The notes under the pieces were generated by a model. The model made no database searches. It was given only the letters and a program-made list of their open reading frames with translations, and was not told the origin of the DNA. From Aliiroseovarius halocynthiae (GTDB lineage: Bacteria; Pseudomonadota; Alphaproteobacteria; Rhodobacterales; Rhodobacteraceae), in the NCBI RefSeq assembly GCF_007004645.1, contig NZ_ML660019.1, positions 1,753,098-1,817,097 on the forward strand: a stretch of DNA of 64,000 bases. The letters are read 5' to 3'. Positions 54,307 to 63,449 of the stretch are shown in pieces. The translations under genes and the position numbers were made by a program. How positions within the stretch are numbered: the first letter of the stretch is position 1; each line of letters opens with the position of its first letter.

Positions 54307-55416
54307 ATGCACCCGCTTGAAGGACTGAAAGTCGTAGAACTCGCGCGCATTCTGGCTGGGCCATGGATCGGTCAATCGCTGGCCGACTTGGGCGCAGACG
54401 TGGTGAAGGTCGAGGCAGAAACCGGTGATGACACCCGCGGCTGGGGACCGCCCTTTATCGAGCGTGATGGGGATAAAACCGCCGCCTATTACTACTGTGC
54501 TAACCGGGGCAAGGACGTGATCACTGCCGATTTCCGCACACCCGAAGGGCAAGAGAAGGTACGTAACCTGATCAAAGACGCCGACATTCTGGTCGAGAAC
54601 TTCAAGGTCGGAGGGTTGGCGAAATACGGGCTGAATTATGATAGCCTGTCCAAACTAAACCCGCGCCTGATCTATTGCTCGGTCACCGGGTTTGGACAGG
54701 ATGGGCCGTGGGCCAAGCGGGCGGGATATGACTTTCTTCTGCAAGGGCTATCGGGGCTGATGTCCGTGACTGGTGACCCGGCAGGACAGCCCCAGAAAGT
54801 GGGCGTGGCAATCACTGACATCGTCACGGGACTTTACGGCACCATCGGCATTCTTGCAGCTGTCGAACAGCGCCACCGCACAGGTCGCGGTCAACATATC
54901 GACATGAGCCTTCTGGACTGTGCCACTGCCTTGATGGCCAATCAGGCGATGAACTATCTGGTCACCGGAACCAGCCCCGACCGGTTGGGCAACGAGCACC
55001 CAAATATCGCCCCTTATCAGGTGTGCCCGGTGAAAGACGGGCATATCATTCTGGCAGTTGGCAATGACGGGCAGTTCCAGCGGTTCTGCAAAGTCATCAA
55101 CCGTACAGACTTGGCGACAGATGCGCGTTACAGCACGAATTCCGACCGCGTTGCCCATCGCGACACGTTGACCCCCGCGATCGAAGATAGCCTGGCGAAT
55201 TGGACCATGACGGACATCTTGGCGGCCTTGGAAGATGCGACTGTTCCAGCAGGTCCAATCAATACGATGGAGCAAACCTTCCAAAACCCACAGATCCAAC
55301 ATCGCGAAATGCACATCACGCCAGAAGGCGTACCGGGCGTACGCGGACCGTGGGTGTTTTCAGACGCAGAACTGAAGCTTGAAAAAACCGCCCCAATGCT
55401 TCCCAAATCGGACTAA
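54307..55416 (+). CDS. Family III CoA-transferase (CaiB/BaiF), probable succinyl-CoA:glutarate CoA-transferase
   Basis: A 369-residue family III CoA-transferase. Typical elements are LEGLKVVELARILAGPWIGQ, LADLGADVVKVEAETGDDTR, CANRGKDVITADFRTPEGQE and the probable aspartyl nucleophile D171 in VAITDIVTGLYGTIGILAAV. Next to gcdH and an aminovalerate-type aminotransferase, the natural role is making glutaryl-CoA from glutarate (GcdG/SUGCT type). AGGAGC stands before the ATG. Substrate assignment rests on context. Confidence 0.88.
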   Translation: MHPLEGLKVVELARILAGPWIGQSLADLGADVVKVEAETGDDTRGWGPPFIERDGDKTAAYYYCANRGKDVITADFRTPEGQEKVRNLIKDADILVENFKVGGLAKYGLNYDSLSKLNPRLIYCSVTGFGQDGPWAKRAGYDFLLQGLSGLMSVTGDPAGQPQKVGVAITDIVTGLYGTIGILAAVEQRHRTGRGQHIDMSLLDCATALMANQAMNYLVTGTSPDRLGNEHPNIAPYQVCPVKDGHIILAVGNDGQFQRFCKVINRTDLATDARYSTNSDRVAHRDTLTPAIEDSLANWTMTDILAALEDATVPAGPINTMEQTFQNPQIQHREMHITPEGVPGVRGPWVFSDAELKLEKTAPMLPKSD

Positions 55417-55466
55417 GCCGCACACGGAACGCCTGACGGCAGCGCGTATGGAACGTCTCGGAAAAT

Positions 55467-55495
55467 GAAAAGGGCAGACGCGCCGCGCCTGCCCT
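55467..55495 (-). terminator. Rho-independent terminator after the imelysin gene
   Basis: On the reverse strand AGGGCAGGCGCG and CGCGTCTGCCCT pair and are followed by TTTTC. Confidence 0.8.
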
Positions 55496-55520
55496 CACTG
55501 CTCAACCTTGCCTTTGGTTC

Positions 55521-56771
55521 TTATTCGAACACAGCGGCTTCGTTGTCCAAGCTGTCCGAACCCTCAACTTCGATTTCACCAGCGCCGACAGCGGCAACTG
55601 CACGTTCGATGTTGCGGGTCTGCGCGACAAGGTGATCAATTGCGTTCTGAACCAGTGCACCGCCTGCATGGCCTGCACCCAGCATCTGGTCATAGGACGT
55701 GCCGCTTTCTGCAGCGGTGCGGATGTCACCCAGCGCGATCATCGTCGCGTTCATTTCGCCAAGCAGATTGTCGGCCAGCGCACCATCAGCAGCTTTCACC
55801 AGATCATAGAGCGACGCACCTTCAACAACCGAACCGTCGATGCGGACATAACGACCAGTATAGACATTGCGGATGCCCAACCCGTCGAAATAGTGCGAAT
55901 TGTGAGTGTTGTCCGAGAAGCAGTCATGCTCTTCTTCTGGATCGTTCAACAGAAGGCCCAGCTTCATACGCTCGCCAGCCTGTTCGCCATAGGACAGCGA
56001 CCCGATGCCAGTGAAAGCCATCTTCACACCTTTGGCGGCGTCGGTGGTCACGTCGGTACGGCCTTGCCCACCTTCCGACCAGTTGGCAACCGCGTCTTCC
56101 AGATCCGAAATCAACAGGTCAGTCGCAGCGACAAGATACTGAACGCGGCGGTCACAGTTGCCGCCTGTACAATTCGCAGCATCAAAATCCGAGGCCGGAC
56201 GCGTACCTGCGCCGTGATCGGTGCCCGACAGGTCTTGGCCCCACAGCAGGAATTCGATGGCGTGATAGCCGGTTGCGACGTTTGCTTCGATGCCTTCAAC
56301 TTCGTGCAGGCCTTCCAGCAGCGCGGGCGTGATGGTCGCTGCGTCGATTGTGGCTCCACCAACATTCAGCTGGGCGTTGGCAATCACGTTTGCGGTCGAA
56401 AACGGGTTTTCGTCATTCGCGCCAAAGTCTGCTGCAACATAGTCGATCAGGCCTTCGTCCAGCGGCCAGGCATTTACTTTGCCTTCCCAGTCATCGACGG
56501 TCGGGTTGCCGAAACGGAAAGCCTCGGTCTGTTGATAGGGAACGCGGGCTTCCAGCCATGCTTCCTTGGCGGCTTCCAGCGTGGCGTCAGACGGCGCTGA
56601 GGCCAGAGCCTCGACAGACGCTTTCAGGGTCTTTGCAGTGGCTAGGCTGTCTTCGTAGCCAGCCAATGCAATGTTGGCATAGTTCGATACAACCTCTTCA
56701 GGAGTTGCTGCAAAGATAGCCGAAGCGGATAGACTGGCAATACACGTTGCCAGCAGAGATGTGCGGATCAT
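55521..56771 (-). CDS. Imelysin family periplasmic protein (iron-regulated, IrpA-like)
   Basis: A 416-residue exported protein. The signal peptide is MIRTSLLATCIASLSASAIF ending at AA. The imelysin/M75 GxHxxE motif is NVATGYHAIEFLLWGQDLSG near residue 167, and a duplicated helical-bundle half follows (DCFSDNTHNSHYFDGLGIRN). Family members are linked to iron uptake, usually in a cluster with di-haem cytochrome and a second imelysin; here it stands alone. AT-rich GATAAGAATAAG upstream vaguely recalls a Fur-type site. The region upstream is degraded. Confidence 0.9.
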   Translation of the reverse strand: MIRTSLLATCIASLSASAIFAATPEEVVSNYANIALAGYEDSLATAKTLKASVEALASAPSDATLEAAKEAWLEARVPYQQTEAFRFGNPTVDDWEGKVNAWPLDEGLIDYVAADFGANDENPFSTANVIANAQLNVGGATIDAATITPALLEGLHEVEGIEANVATGYHAIEFLLWGQDLSGTDHGAGTRPASDFDAANCTGGNCDRRVQYLVAATDLLISDLEDAVANWSEGGQGRTDVTTDAAKGVKMAFTGIGSLSYGEQAGERMKLGLLLNDPEEEHDCFSDNTHNSHYFDGLGIRNVYTGRYVRIDGSVVEGASLYDLVKAADGALADNLLGEMNATMIALGDIRTAAESGTSYDQMLGAGHAGGALVQNAIDHLVAQTRNIERAVAAVGAGEIEVEGSDSLDNEAAVFE

Positions 56772-56892
56772 GGGGAAACCTCGTGAAATAATGTCTCAGC
56801 CGAGGTAGCAAAGTCTTTTTGTCGGGTAAAGCTTATTCTTATCTTTTTTATCAGATTTACAATTCCGTTACGAAACAGAACACGCCCTTAGG

Positions 56893-57311
56893 TCAGGCCG
56901 CATCCATAGCGCAGCCTCTTCTATGCTGGAACCCGCTAGCGTCGCTCCGCACTCCGGTCTCCAACAGGGAATCAAGATTCTGAAACCAGTTCTGATGATC
57001 GCTAAGAAGCTGCTGAAGGGCAGACATGACGAACTTGATCCCATGCTCCACCTATAGATTTCAAGTAGCGCGGGGGGCCTGCCAGGTACGATTATCCTTC
57101 CAGCACTGTGCGCACCGTCAAGAGTGCCCAAATACTCGACCTCGACAGGCCTCGTTGGGAACAGATCAAATATTGTTCCGAGCAGTTGGGCTGGAGCAAT
57201 CACACCCCACCATACTGTCGTCTTCGCCAGCTACTCAATACATAGCACCCGCCCGATAATCACAAAGCACCCAAGAACGGCCAAAGACATCATCAGCTTT
57301 GTTATCGTCAT
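56893..57311 (-). pseudogene. Degraded unidentified gene remnant
   Basis: Reverse-strand reading from 57311 gives MTITKLMMSLAVLGCFVIIG then RVLCIE and a TAG, and continues in frame as LLGTIFDLFPTRPVEVEYLG and LGTLDGAHSAGRIIVP. A shift then yields MSALQQLLSDHQNWFQNLDS, which also looks protein-like. This suggests one gene carrying a nonsense mutation and a frameshift, truncated at its 5' side by the IS fragment that begins at 57340. I do not recognise the family. Confidence 0.35.
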
Positions 57312-57339
57312 GGCCGACGCAACCAATGCAGCCAATTCG

Positions 57340-57517
57340 TGACCTGCCCCCGAGACTTCCCTCGCTTCAATGTGGAGTTTGCTCAACCTTTTGAAGGAGC
57401 AAATGAATGCGAAAGGGCCGATTCACGGAAGCCCAAACCATCGGGGTGATCAAAGAGCAGGAAGCCGGAATCACATGGTCATGCGCAATATTGATCAGAT
57501 TGCGATTTTCTTATTGA
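57340..57517 (+). mobile_element. IS3-family fragment (left end and start of orfA)
   Basis: TGACCTGCCCCCGAGACTTC at 57340 looks like an IS terminal inverted repeat. A transposase OrfA start follows at 57407, MRKGRFTEAQTIGVIKEQEA, with GAAGGAGC before it. After about 23 residues the IS3 similarity ends and the frame stops at 57517. Only the 5' end of the element survives. Confidence 0.7.
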
Positions 57518-58010
57518 TGTCTTTGTACTTGATGTATCCAAGCCGAACTGACGGCGTCTGACGCCCCTTCGATTGGGCAAATTTGCGCCGAGGACTGCTG
57601 TTTTTGGATGATATCAAGACTGCAGGTGGTCCGAATCAAGAAACCCAAATTCGTGCAGTTTCCGCTCGAATTCAGGTTCAGAAACCATCGAAATGATGAT
57701 GCCCAAGATAATATCTTCGATTTGCTTTTTCCTACGGCTTGGAAACGCCTTTCTAAGGTCATCGATTTTCGTTCCAAAGCGTAACACATCCCGTTGCACG
57801 GGAGCAGGATTATGTACGCGAAATGCGCCGTGGTGGGATTGCCGCCACCTATGCCACATTAATCCACCAATGCCTGCTTGAGCACCATTTCGATCTGGCT
57901 CACCGCCTCGCGCCAGAAATATTCCCAGAGACACCAGAGCAACGCTGGTAGGCGATCGTAAACGAGCGTGCAGTATTGATCAGCTCTGGGCGGGTTCTTA
58001 ATTCTTCACC
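57518..58010. other. Decayed intergenic stretch with conflicting short frames
   Basis: No confident gene. On the plus strand 57772-57951 reads VTHPVAREQDYVREMRRGGI and ATYATLIHQCLLEHHFDLAH, which looks like the end of a protein lacking its front. On the reverse strand 57614-57934 is open for 106 codons but has no recognisable content. Both may be remnants left by IS activity. Confidence 0.3.
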
Positions 58011-59642
58011 CTAGTCGACGGTTTCAGCCATTGCGAACCGGCGGAAAGCATATTGCATCATGACTACCGTCAGAAGCACGATCAAGGTCAAGGTTATCCA
58101 GCTAGCCAACACTGGTAGAGCCAAAGAGGTTCCAAACGCTGTTAATGTAAAATACCCTACGGCAGCCGATGCCGCAGCAGCAGCCAAAACGACAATCGTC
58201 TTCGCAATGAACTCGACAAGTGAGCGTCCAAGAAATTCGAAGTCTGCCCGCCCCATCGGAACCAGTTTTTTCGGAAACAAAAGATGTATCGTGTTCTCGA
58301 CTGTATAGATGAGCACAATCAAAGGGAGTGCAAAAGCCGCAAGGACTAGTGCGCCAGATGTGACGGAACCTTTTTCAAAGACGATGATGCTGACGATCAG
58401 GGGCAAAGCGATGACATAGGTAACAAGCACCTGAACTACGAGTTGGCCTGCGCAGATGCGCCACGGGGCGATGGGCAGGGTCTTGTAGATTTCCATCCTG
58501 CTCAGGTCGCCGCGAAAATCGCAAACCAGTGTGCGCGGCAGGATGAACCCGAAAAAGGTGTAAATAACTGTCAAAACCCGCGGGTCTGAAAGGGGTATAC
58601 CGACCGCCGCAACAAGCGGCCCGGCACAGGTGGCGATGCCAACGAACACGACGACGACTTTCAAAGAATTTCGGGCAACGTTCAAGGCCTGTCGCCAAGC
58701 AATGGGGCCTAGCCCCCCCCAAGTTGGCGAACGGCGGATCGAGCGCACCTCGGCTCGTTGGGTGGCCCAGTAAGATCCTCCTTGCTTAACGCGCTCCCAT
58801 CGGTTGCTCGCTCGGGCGTTTTCGCTTAGGGCGCGGTCTGTCGTGCGGGCGTCAAGCACAATAATCGCGCGCAGCAGTGCAGTGTTGATGAGGAGCGCAA
58901 TGCAGGCCCAAAAGGCCTGTTGCGGCAGCGATGACGACACGAAGAGTTCCGCAAACACAATGTACGGTATCAGGATTATGGTGCCGATCCACGAATGTCG
59001 AAACGCGGATAAGAGGTCAAAGAGGCTACGGTCGGGCACTGTCCATGCATAAACGATGCTGGCTGCTGCAGCTGCGAAAAACAGCACAATTACGGGATAT
59101 CGTATCCGCGCAAGCCTGCTGCCTTCCAGCGTCTGAGCGGCCATGACGATGACGGCGCTGTTTAACTGAACGAATATGATCGTCAGAAGCGACGCGAAGA
59201 AGGCAGAAAGGGCTGAGCCTGTTTGCCCCTGCGCAAGAACGGCGATCAGCGCACTGCTTAGGGTGGCCCCGGCAACGTAGGCACTAAATTTGTAGATGAT
59301 TAGGTCGCGCCGATGGAACGGCCCAGTGTAAAGAAAATTGATCTCGGCTGGCGAAAAATGAAATGTGGGCCCGGTCGTCAGCGCTACTGTCAGCAGCGAC
59401 ATCGCAAGCATGCTGATCGGCATGAAAGTGCTGATCTGCGCGCTTAAAGTTTGCCGATTCAAGGCTGCATCAGACATGGCCCCCATGTCCGACGAGGCGC
59501 CGCTGGTTGCGACGAGCAGCCAAATGATCCCGAAAAATGCAAGAAAGAAAAGCAAGCCACGCAAGCTTGTCAACTGCATCAGGCGCAGGCGGAAACCGCC
59601 GCGCATTCGCATCATAAGAAGACGAAAAAGCGCTTGATCCAT
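58011..59642 (-). CDS. Membrane subunit of an ABC exporter (putative ABC exporter family)
   Basis: A 543-residue integral membrane protein with about twelve hydrophobic segments and no ATPase motifs. It starts MDQALFRLLMMRMRGGFRLR and contains FHFSPAEINFLYTGPFHRRD, a segment I associate with the putative ABC-exporter domain family, as well as VCDFRGDLSRMEIYKTLPIA. It lies three bases after the ATPase gene and is surely its partner. The substrate is unknown. Flanking IS remnants suggest acquisition by transfer. Confidence 0.8.
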   Translation of the reverse strand: MDQALFRLLMMRMRGGFRLRLMQLTSLRGLLFFLAFFGIIWLLVATSGASSDMGAMSDAALNRQTLSAQISTFMPISMLAMSLLTVALTTGPTFHFSPAEINFLYTGPFHRRDLIIYKFSAYVAGATLSSALIAVLAQGQTGSALSAFFASLLTIIFVQLNSAVIVMAAQTLEGSRLARIRYPVIVLFFAAAAASIVYAWTVPDRSLFDLLSAFRHSWIGTIILIPYIVFAELFVSSSLPQQAFWACIALLINTALLRAIIVLDARTTDRALSENARASNRWERVKQGGSYWATQRAEVRSIRRSPTWGGLGPIAWRQALNVARNSLKVVVVFVGIATCAGPLVAAVGIPLSDPRVLTVIYTFFGFILPRTLVCDFRGDLSRMEIYKTLPIAPWRICAGQLVVQVLVTYVIALPLIVSIIVFEKGSVTSGALVLAAFALPLIVLIYTVENTIHLLFPKKLVPMGRADFEFLGRSLVEFIAKTIVVLAAAAASAAVGYFTLTAFGTSLALPVLASWITLTLIVLLTVVMMQYAFRRFAMAETVD

Positions 59643-59645
59643 AGC

Positions 59646-60386
59646 TTATGCCTGATCCATCTCTTTGTTCTGGGTGATTGTGAAATACGCCTCTTCAAGG
59701 GCTGAGCTATCGTCGTTCTGGCCGAACTCGCTCAGTACGCTGCCCATCGTGCCGAATAGACGGCATTCACCCAGGTTCAACACCATGATATGCGTACATA
59801 AATCCTCGAACAGGCTCAAAAGGTGCGAGCTAATGATGATAGCTGCACCGGCTTGCGCACGTTCGCGGATCGCCTGCTTGATACCCCGGATGCCTTGAGG
59901 ATCGAGCCCCGTCAGCGGCTCATCAAACAGGATGACCTTTGGATCGTGCAAGAAGGCGCAGGCGATCGCCACTTTTTGGCGCATACCGCGAGACAAATTA
60001 TGGACGAGCGTATCGCGCTTGTGTGTAAGTTCGAATGACATAAGAAGCGCTTCGGCAGATTCCTCAAAATCTGCGACTTTGTAGGCCGCCGCCGTGAACG
60101 CCAGATGCTCCCAGACTGTCATGGTATCAAATAGCCGCGGATCGTCGGGAATATAGCCAATGTTCTGTTTGGCTGCTATGGGTGCCTCGGCAATATCATG
60201 GCCGGCAATCAAAAGGCGTCCCGAGGTCGGAGGGATAATCCCGCACAAAGTACGCAAAGTCGTTGTCTTGCCCGCCCCGTTCGGCCCGAGCAACCCAAGG
60301 ATCTGGCCGGGTTCAACCGAAAAGCTCAGGTCCTTCACGGCCGTGAAGCCTTTGTACTGCTTGCTGAAATTTGTGACTGTGATCAT
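59646..60386 (-). CDS. ABC transporter ATP-binding protein
   Basis: A 246-residue CcmA/NatA-type ATPase: Walker A GLLGPNGAGKTTTLRTLCGI, signature HNLSRGMRQKVAIACAFLHD, Walker B KVILFDEPLTGLDPQGIRGI, switch His IIISSHLLSLFEDLCTH. The start at 60386 (MITVTNFSKQYKGF) is the family-like N-terminus; a GTG at 60416 would add ten residues, and neither has a strong ribosome site. First gene of the two-gene exporter unit. Confidence 0.88.
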   Translation of the reverse strand: MITVTNFSKQYKGFTAVKDLSFSVEPGQILGLLGPNGAGKTTTLRTLCGIIPPTSGRLLIAGHDIAEAPIAAKQNIGYIPDDPRLFDTMTVWEHLAFTAAAYKVADFEESAEALLMSFELTHKRDTLVHNLSRGMRQKVAIACAFLHDPKVILFDEPLTGLDPQGIRGIKQAIRERAQAGAAIIISSHLLSLFEDLCTHIMVLNLGECRLFGTMGSVLSEFGQNDDSSALEEAYFTITQNKEMDQA

Positions 60387-60529
60387 ATGTTCTTTGCTCA
60401 AGATTTTCCGGTTCACCTGCGGCCGAGCGGTCAGATGTATACTCCAACATCACTCAAGCCAGCGGCATTTTGCACCAATTCATGGCAACTCTATGTCCAA
60501 ATCATAAACTGTTCCTCTATTTGAGCGGG

Positions 60530-60890
60530 AATGCGGAGAACCTCGGGCAAATCACCACTGCCAAAACGATCCGCTATGCACTTAGCCGGATACCAAAAGC
60601 ACGCGCATATCTCAGCAACGGTCAATTGGGCCTCGACAACAACACAGCCGAAAGGGCCGTCAAGCCCGTCGCCATAGTCTAAAGAACTGAATGCTCGCAG
60701 GTTCCGAGGGTGGCGGAAAAGCCATGGCCATCGCCTATACGTTGATCTAAACTGCCAGGCTGAACGACATTGATCCACAAGCTTGGCTCACATGGAATCC
60801 CGCACCGTTCACAGACCCCAAGATCACACGCCTCGACGAGCCCCTCCCCTGGCATTACGCTGCCAAGGCAGCGGAACAGGGCGTGTCCTG
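60530..60890 (+). pseudogene. IS66-family transposase (TnpC) 3' remnant
   Basis: Reading frames give AKTIRYALSRIPKARAYLSN, NGQLGLDNNTAERAVKPVAI, then after a stop and frameshift MLAGSEGGGKAMAIAYTLI, stop, TARLNDIDPQAWLTWNPAPF, TDPKITRLDEPLPWHYAAKA. These are the C-terminal landmarks of IS66 TnpC (NNxAERAxRP, GGxxAAxxYTLIETAKLN, DPxAWL). Two nonsense codons and a shift make it non-functional, and the 5' two-thirds is absent. Confidence 0.8.
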
Positions 60891-61480
60891 TCGCAACAGC
60901 CCGGGCTCATCATTATGGAGCATGAGCGCCAGTATATTCTGACGCAGACCGTCAAAGTCGCGGCGTCAGAGGTGATTGATGCTTTTCGTTTGGAACTCAG
61001 CATTGACCCCAATGAAGCCATCACCCGGAGGCTTCGGGCCTGTATCGAAGATCACAGCACGATCAGTAATCCGTGCGAAGTTTGGGCCAATGACCTGCGC
61101 ATCCGAGGCATAAAGCCAAGCACTTGTCCACGTCTTGGTTCAGCATCTCAAGAAAGATAGCGGGCTGGCGGAGTGTTTTAGCCGCAATTCGTAAACACCC
61201 GGCGGGCGCATTGAGTGGGTTTCGAGGATATCCCGGCTTTCGCAGTCTTCAAAGTACGGACCGGTATTGGCCTGGTTGATCTCCCATGCCTTCGCCAGCT
61301 CGCAATCAATCTGATCTCCATCACTGAACTGGATTTCATAATCCACAACATGATCACCCCAGTTGTTACGGCTCTTGCTTGCCTTGCCGGCGTAGTCTTC
61401 ACGGCTTTTGTCGTAGAGCACGTTGGCGGTGATGTCATAGGATTCGGCATGTAGGATGGCATCGTCTTTCTCCTCTCATT
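60891..61480. other. Remnants of unidentified genes
   Basis: Plus strand 60915-61160 reads MEHERQYILTQTVKVAASEV, FRLELSIDPNEAITRRLRAC and continues in the next frame as VLVQHLKKDSGLAECFSRNS, suggesting a frameshifted small gene. Reverse strand 61140-61475 reads VLYDKSREDYAGKASKSRNN and DYEIQFSDGDQIDCELAKAW, soluble protein-like sequence whose ATG with a ribosome site (at about 61460) is in a different frame. Families unknown; both look broken. Confidence 0.35.
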
Positions 61481-61885
61481 TATGACTGGTTGCGTCTGCA
61501 ACCGTCTGGCCTCCGACGAGGAGCGGGTGTGCAAGGATCAAAGGTGGCCCAAAGAATGACGGCGGCAGCCCAAGCAGGATACTTTGCATCCATTTGGTTG
61601 CTGTCGGTGCTCTGAGATCGGACAAACCTTGATGCGGCAGCATCAGTGCTCAGCGCCTGGGGAGGAGCACAGCCCCGTGGGTGTGTCCCCAATTGTCGCA
61701 GACCATATAAGTGAATGCTCACGGCCCCCTGGTTGGTCCCCCATGTGAAAATGACCAGGAATCTGGAAGCCAACCGGGATCACAACAGCGCCAACTGATC
61801 AATGTCACGCTTGTAAAGGCTTGCTAGTGGCCAATGCGCTCTTGTTCAGGTATCGCCTTAGACATTGGTTTCGCAGGTGCTCCGA
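61481..61885. other. About 400 bases without a supported gene
   Basis: Only short, non-overlapping frames without ribosome sites or familiar motifs. The last 80 bases presumably hold the promoter of the following selD-type gene. Nothing else is recognised. Confidence 0.5.
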
Positions 61886-63049
61886 ATGCAGGCTCAACCC
61901 GAACTGAAAAAAGATCTCGTGTTAATCGGGGGGGGGCATGCTCATGCGCTCGTTCTGCGGGAATGGGGATTAAGGTCCTTGGCGGGTGCGCGGTTAACGC
62001 TGATTAACCCAGCCCCCGCAGCCCCGTATTCCGGCATGTTGCCGGGGCATGTCGCTGGGCATTACACACGTGAAGAACTGGACATTGATCTGGTAAAACT
62101 GGCGCGGTTTGCGGGTGCCCGTCTGATCATTGGCCACGCGACAGCGATCGATCCAAAGGCCCAGGTGATTTCTGTCGATGGGGGGCGTCGGATTGGGTAT
62201 GATGTTGCTTCGGTCGATATTGGAATCCATGCGCAGATGCCGGACATCTCTGGCTTTGTAGAACATGCAAGTGGTGTGAAGCCATTGGATGTCTACGCAG
62301 CACGTTGGCAAGCTTTCTTGGCCGGCGTAGCGGCGGGCGAGACCTTGGCGCATGTTGCGGTCATCGGGGCCGGTGTTGCCGGTGTCGAACTGGCTTTGGC
62401 TATGGCTTATGCATTGCAGAGCAACGTGGATAAGCAGGTGCATTTGATAGAGGCAGGGGGTGACATTACCGCCCGTGCTAGGTCTGCGCGAGGTCCGTTG
62501 CGCGCAGCTATGCGCGATTTAGGGGTGCAGCTACATGCCAACGCCACTGCGGTACGGATCACGGCGGGTGACGTCGAGCTGGCAGATGGCACGAGATTGA
62601 ACTCTCGCTTCACAGTCGGGTCAGCGGGTGCATTTGCTCATGGCTGGTTGCAACAGACGGCTTTGCCTCTCACGCCTAGCGGCTTCATTCTTGTGGATCC
62701 AGCGCTTCAAGTCGAAGGATGCCCAGGATTGTTTGCTGTCGGAGACTGTGCCGAGATGGTACATAATCCTCGCCCGAAAGCAGGGGTGTTTGCAGTGCGT
62801 GCGGCCCCCGTGCTGGCACATAATTTACACGCTTCTCTGACAGGTGGTGCGTTGCGTCCGTTTAAACCGCAGCAAGACTATCTGAAGCTTATCTCGATGG
62901 GGGGCAAGCGTGCCTTGGCAGAAAAGTGGGGGCTGGCCATGACGTTACCGGGGCTGTGGCGATGGAAGGATTACATTGATCGGGCGTTTATGAAGAAGTT
63001 TCAGAATCTTCCATCGAAAGAGCCTGAGCGATCTCCCAAGGCGCGCTAG
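61886..63049 (+). pseudogene. selD: NDH-2-like FAD/NAD domain of a SelD fusion; kinase domain lost
   Basis: A 387-residue open frame. It begins with a dinucleotide-binding motif DLVLIGGGHAHALVLREWGL; a second lies at VAVIGAGVAGVELALAMAYA, and FAVGDCAEMVHNPRPKAGVF is the C-terminal FAD site. This is the N-terminal half of the Roseobacter-type protein that continues into selenide, water dikinase. Here it stops at SKEPERSPKAR just where the SelD domain should begin. Downstream, 63090-63146 still reads LGGNAAIVQDGGVLQVLTT, a SelD-like piece. The CGGCGAK-type catalytic segment is missing. The start at 61886 has AGGTG upstream. The remaining domain might be expressed alone. Confidence 0.65.
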
Positions 63050-63165
63050 AGAAGTCCCGCAATTCTCGCAGGCCAATGTACCGACGTGTCTGGGCGGCAA
63101 CGCAGCGATTGTGCAGGATGGTGGCGTGCTTCAGGTTCTGACCACGGGTCGCCAGTCGCGGTGTC
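63050..63165 (+). pseudogene. Remnant of SelD kinase domain
   Basis: Frame at 63090 reads LGGNAAIVQDGGVLQVLTTG, resembling the GDDAAxxxxxGxxQVxxTTDH region of selenide, water dikinases. It lies out of frame beyond the stop of the FAD/NAD domain and ends at the junction with the SUKH fragment near 63170. Confidence 0.5.
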
Positions 63166-63173
63166 GGCGAACA

Positions 63174-63446
63174 CTAAAACGAACGTAGTTTTCTCTCCCA
63201 TCGGCCAAGATCGTAGTATCTGGACAGATCCCATTGGCGATCCAAGCGCTCATAATCTGGTCCACTATGAAGTCCAAACATGGTGCTTATACTAACCTGA
63301 TCCCCACCACTCGAAAAACAATACACCCGCTCGACCGGAAGAGAACCGTTGAACTCCGCCAGATAGCGGCGATACCCGGCAGGAAGCGTTTTCCCGATCA
63401 GAGTCTCAAATTCCGAAATCGCACTTTCTGTGTCTGACGTCAGCGC
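63174..63446 (-). pseudogene. SMI1/KNR4 (SUKH) family fragment with a frameshift
   Basis: Reverse strand from 63446 reads SAISEFETLIGKTLPAGYRR, YLAEFNGSLPVERVYCF, the classical SUKH pattern (IxxFExxxGxxLPxxYRxFL, FNGxxP). After the TTTT run at about 63325 the reading continues one frame over as SGGDQVSISTMFGLHSGPDY, ERLDRQWDLSRYYDLGRWER. One base change in the run breaks the gene. The front is cut by the IS at about 63450. SUKH proteins often are immunity proteins for contact-dependent toxins; no toxin gene is seen. Confidence 0.6.
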
Positions 63447-63449
63447 CTA

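Noticed and set aside
56790..56850. Fur/Irr-like box upstream of the imelysin gene
   Set aside because: GATAAGAATAAG next to AAAAAAGATAA is AT-rich and only loosely like a Fur site; symmetry is poor. Mentioned in the gene entry but not called.
57614..57934. 106-codon reverse-strand frame
   Set aside because: No ribosome site, no recognisable motif, and a more protein-like plus-strand reading overlaps it. The region is decayed.
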